Below are positions 5,732 to 6,563 of a stretch of 6,563 nt of DNA, in pieces (the stretch's first letter is position 1; every line of letters begins with the position of its first letter). A program made the translations under genes and the position numbers. The stretch comes from Prevotellaceae bacterium (GTDB taxonomy: Bacteria > Bacteroidota > Bacteroidia > Bacteroidales > UBA932), in contig JAITPP010000030.1 of NCBI GenBank assembly GCA_031289385.1, forward strand, positions 1 through 6,563. Direction: 5' to 3'. The notes under the pieces were generated by a model. The model was not told the origin of the DNA and searched no databases. It was given only the letters and a program-made list of their open reading frames with translations.

Positions 5732-6031
5732 ATGAAAAAATTTTTAATAACTTTAATAGCAATTATTTGCTTTGGCATTAGTGCAAATGCTCTGGTGTTT
5801 CGTGGAACAAATAAAATGTGCGGTGGTGGGGCTACATTAACCCTGAAGAGCGATGGTAGTATGGTATTCTATTACAATTATCATACATATGACGGGACAT
5901 ATTCCGCAAAGGATGGGTATATTCATCTCTATGAGAACGGGGAAAAATTTATTTCTCTTCCATACGAGTATAGTAATAATACTCTTAATTGGGTTGACTT
6001 AGGAGGAACTAAAATGTACAAATGCAGATAA
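5732..6031 (+). CDS. Small secreted protein, unknown function
   Basis: The 99-residue product has a clear signal peptide: MKK, a hydrophobic core (4-14), then SANA with probable cleavage after A20. Cys13 lies inside the core and lacks a lipobox (Ile at -1), so this is not a typical lipoprotein. The mature part, about 79 residues, is rich in Gly, Tyr, Thr and Asn with short alternating segments such as ATLTLKSDG and GTYSAKDGYIHLYENG. This suggests a small beta-sheet domain. Only two Cys remain (C30 and C98), near the two ends, and could form one disulfide after export. I do not recognise a family; a lipocalin-like or other small beta-barrel fold is only a guess. ATG 5732 is preceded by a hairpin and a long leader, and the stop is followed by three hairpins. 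Nothing in the neighbours reveals its role. Confidence 0.8.
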   Translation: MKKFLITLIAIICFGISANALVFRGTNKMCGGGATLTLKSDGSMVFYYNYHTYDGTYSAKDGYIHLYENGEKFISLPYEYSNNTLNWVDLGGTKMYKCR

Positions 6032-6060
6032 TAGATTTGAAGTAGCACGATTTTTCAGTT

Positions 6061-6123
6061 CGGCGTAGTGTCTTTTGCTACGTCGCAAATAAAAGTAAAT
6101 ATCATATTATAACTTTACTTTTA
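6061..6123 (+). other. Two consecutive hairpins after the small gene
   Basis: The first hairpin pairs 6061-6068 with 6078-6085 (eight pairs, one G-U, 9-base loop). Five bases later a second pairs 6090-6099 with 6114-6123, ten perfect A/T-rich pairs around a 14-base loop. Neither is followed by a T run. They may stabilise the mRNA end or be part of a structured 3' region, and they lead directly into the terminator at 6128. Confidence 0.5.
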
Positions 6124-6127
6124 GCAG

Positions 6128-6170
6128 AAACAGGTTTCACTATATAACATTGTGAAACCTGTTTTATTAT
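6128..6170 (+). terminator. Strong hairpin, probable intrinsic terminator
   Basis: AAACAGGTTTCAC (6128-6140) pairs perfectly over 13 bases with GTGAAACCTGTTT (6152-6164), with an 11-base loop. TTTTATTAT follows at 6162-6170, giving a short U-rich tail on the plus strand. It most likely ends the small-gene transcript. On the minus strand no T run follows, so it is a poorer terminator for the HTH gene. Confidence 0.7.
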
Positions 6171-6242
6171 AATATTGGTATAAATAATATATAGTAAATG
6201 GCTACAACAACAGCCCTCAAATTACTTTGCACAGGTATTTAT

Positions 6243-6563
6243 TTAATTTTCAAAAGAATTAACTTCGTAATATTTGAAAAAATAATAAAATGCTACCTTA
6301 TGCCATTTTGTTAGTTCTTTATCGCCATTAAGAATAGATGAAACGGTACATTTATCAATTCCTGTATGTGTGGTAAGCGTTTTGTTTTTTAATCCCAAAC
6401 GTTCCATTTTGTAACGTATCCATTCGGGCGAAATTGAATCAATATCTTTTCTGTCAAAATCAACTGCCGAAACTGTCAATTTCCAATCTTTAGGAATTTC
6501 GCCGTCAAACATTTCGCGTATGCGCTGAGTAAGTTCTTTTTTACTTAATTGTTTTCCGTTTAC
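6243..6563 (-). CDS. Small helix-turn-helix DNA-binding protein, partial at the window edge
   Basis: The frame stays open to the last base, so the true start may lie outside the window. An ATG at 6512-6510 gives 89 residues, but the 17 codons before it (QLSKKELTQRIRE and others) look like a continuing helix, so that Met is probably internal. Counting from it, residues 29-83 form a Cro/C1-like (XRE-type) helical domain: WIRYKMERLGLKNKTL, then THTGIDKCTVSSILNGDKEL, the usual turn and recognition-helix pattern with the NG(D/K) turn after it. The aromatic tail VAFYYFFKYYE resembles small HTH proteins I know from Bacteroidota phages and mobile elements. It is likely a DNA-binding regulator; the target is unknown. 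No toxin partner is visible, because upstream sequence is missing. Its strand is convergent with the small secreted gene. Confidence 0.7.
   Translation of the reverse strand, partial: VNGKQLSKKELTQRIREMFDGEIPKDWKLTVSAVDFDRKDIDSISPEWIRYKMERLGLKNKTLTTHTGIDKCTVSSILNGDKELTKWHKVAFYYFFKYYEVNSFEN

Noticed and set aside
5259..6031. Retron or diversity-generating element
   Set aside because: A structured RNA beside a small gene invites the idea, but no reverse transcriptase or template/variable repeat is present in the window.

Overview
The window looks like chromosomal DNA from an AT-rich member of the Bacteroidota, probably Bacteroidales or a relative. Three observations support this. First, purN diverges from an acpP-fabF-rnc run, an arrangement I know from that phylum. 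Second, the gene starts lack Shine-Dalgarno sequences. Third, several intergenic regions carry TAnnTTTG, the -7 element of Bacteroidota promoters. RNase III also has Asn where most bacteria have a catalytic Asp, which I recall as common in this phylum.

Left part (1-3425), mostly core metabolism. Positions 1-389 are non-coding, or hold only the remains of a gene. They contain a repeated 12-mer, an inverted repeat, a minus-strand reading frame broken by one stop, and nine perfect tandem copies of an 8-bp unit right behind the rnc stop. Then, on the minus strand and transcribed right to left, come acpP (2428-2664), fabF (1130-2383) and rnc (390-1127). ACP carries the growing acyl chain and FabF extends it. 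RNase III is fused to the same transcript: it starts at a TTG two bases after the fabF stop. purN (2844-3425) is divergent and makes formyl-GAR in purine synthesis.

Middle (3435-5168), metal homeostasis. Two minus-strand genes 15 bases apart form an operon: a ZIP permease (zupT-like) followed by a His-rich CDF exporter. These families normally move Zn2+ in opposite directions. The CDF gene ends 9 bases from purN, tail to tail.

Right part (5169-6563), accessory and RNA-rich. A 563-bp gap holds, in order: a zupT promoter pointing left; a TATCTTTG -7 element pointing right; two overlapping hairpins that cannot both form; a roughly 130-nt rod of about 50 base pairs (5330-5461) that looks like a structured RNA; and a long leader. 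The leader ends in a hairpin 17 bases before a 99-residue secreted protein of unknown function. Three hairpins follow that gene, the last being the best intrinsic terminator in the window. The window ends inside a minus-strand gene for a small helix-turn-helix DNA-binding protein, which runs past the right edge.

The most promising unexplained feature is the 5259-6165 unit: promoter, alternative hairpins, rod RNA, long leader, small exported protein and hairpin cluster. I cannot assign it to a known RNA or protein family from sequence alone.
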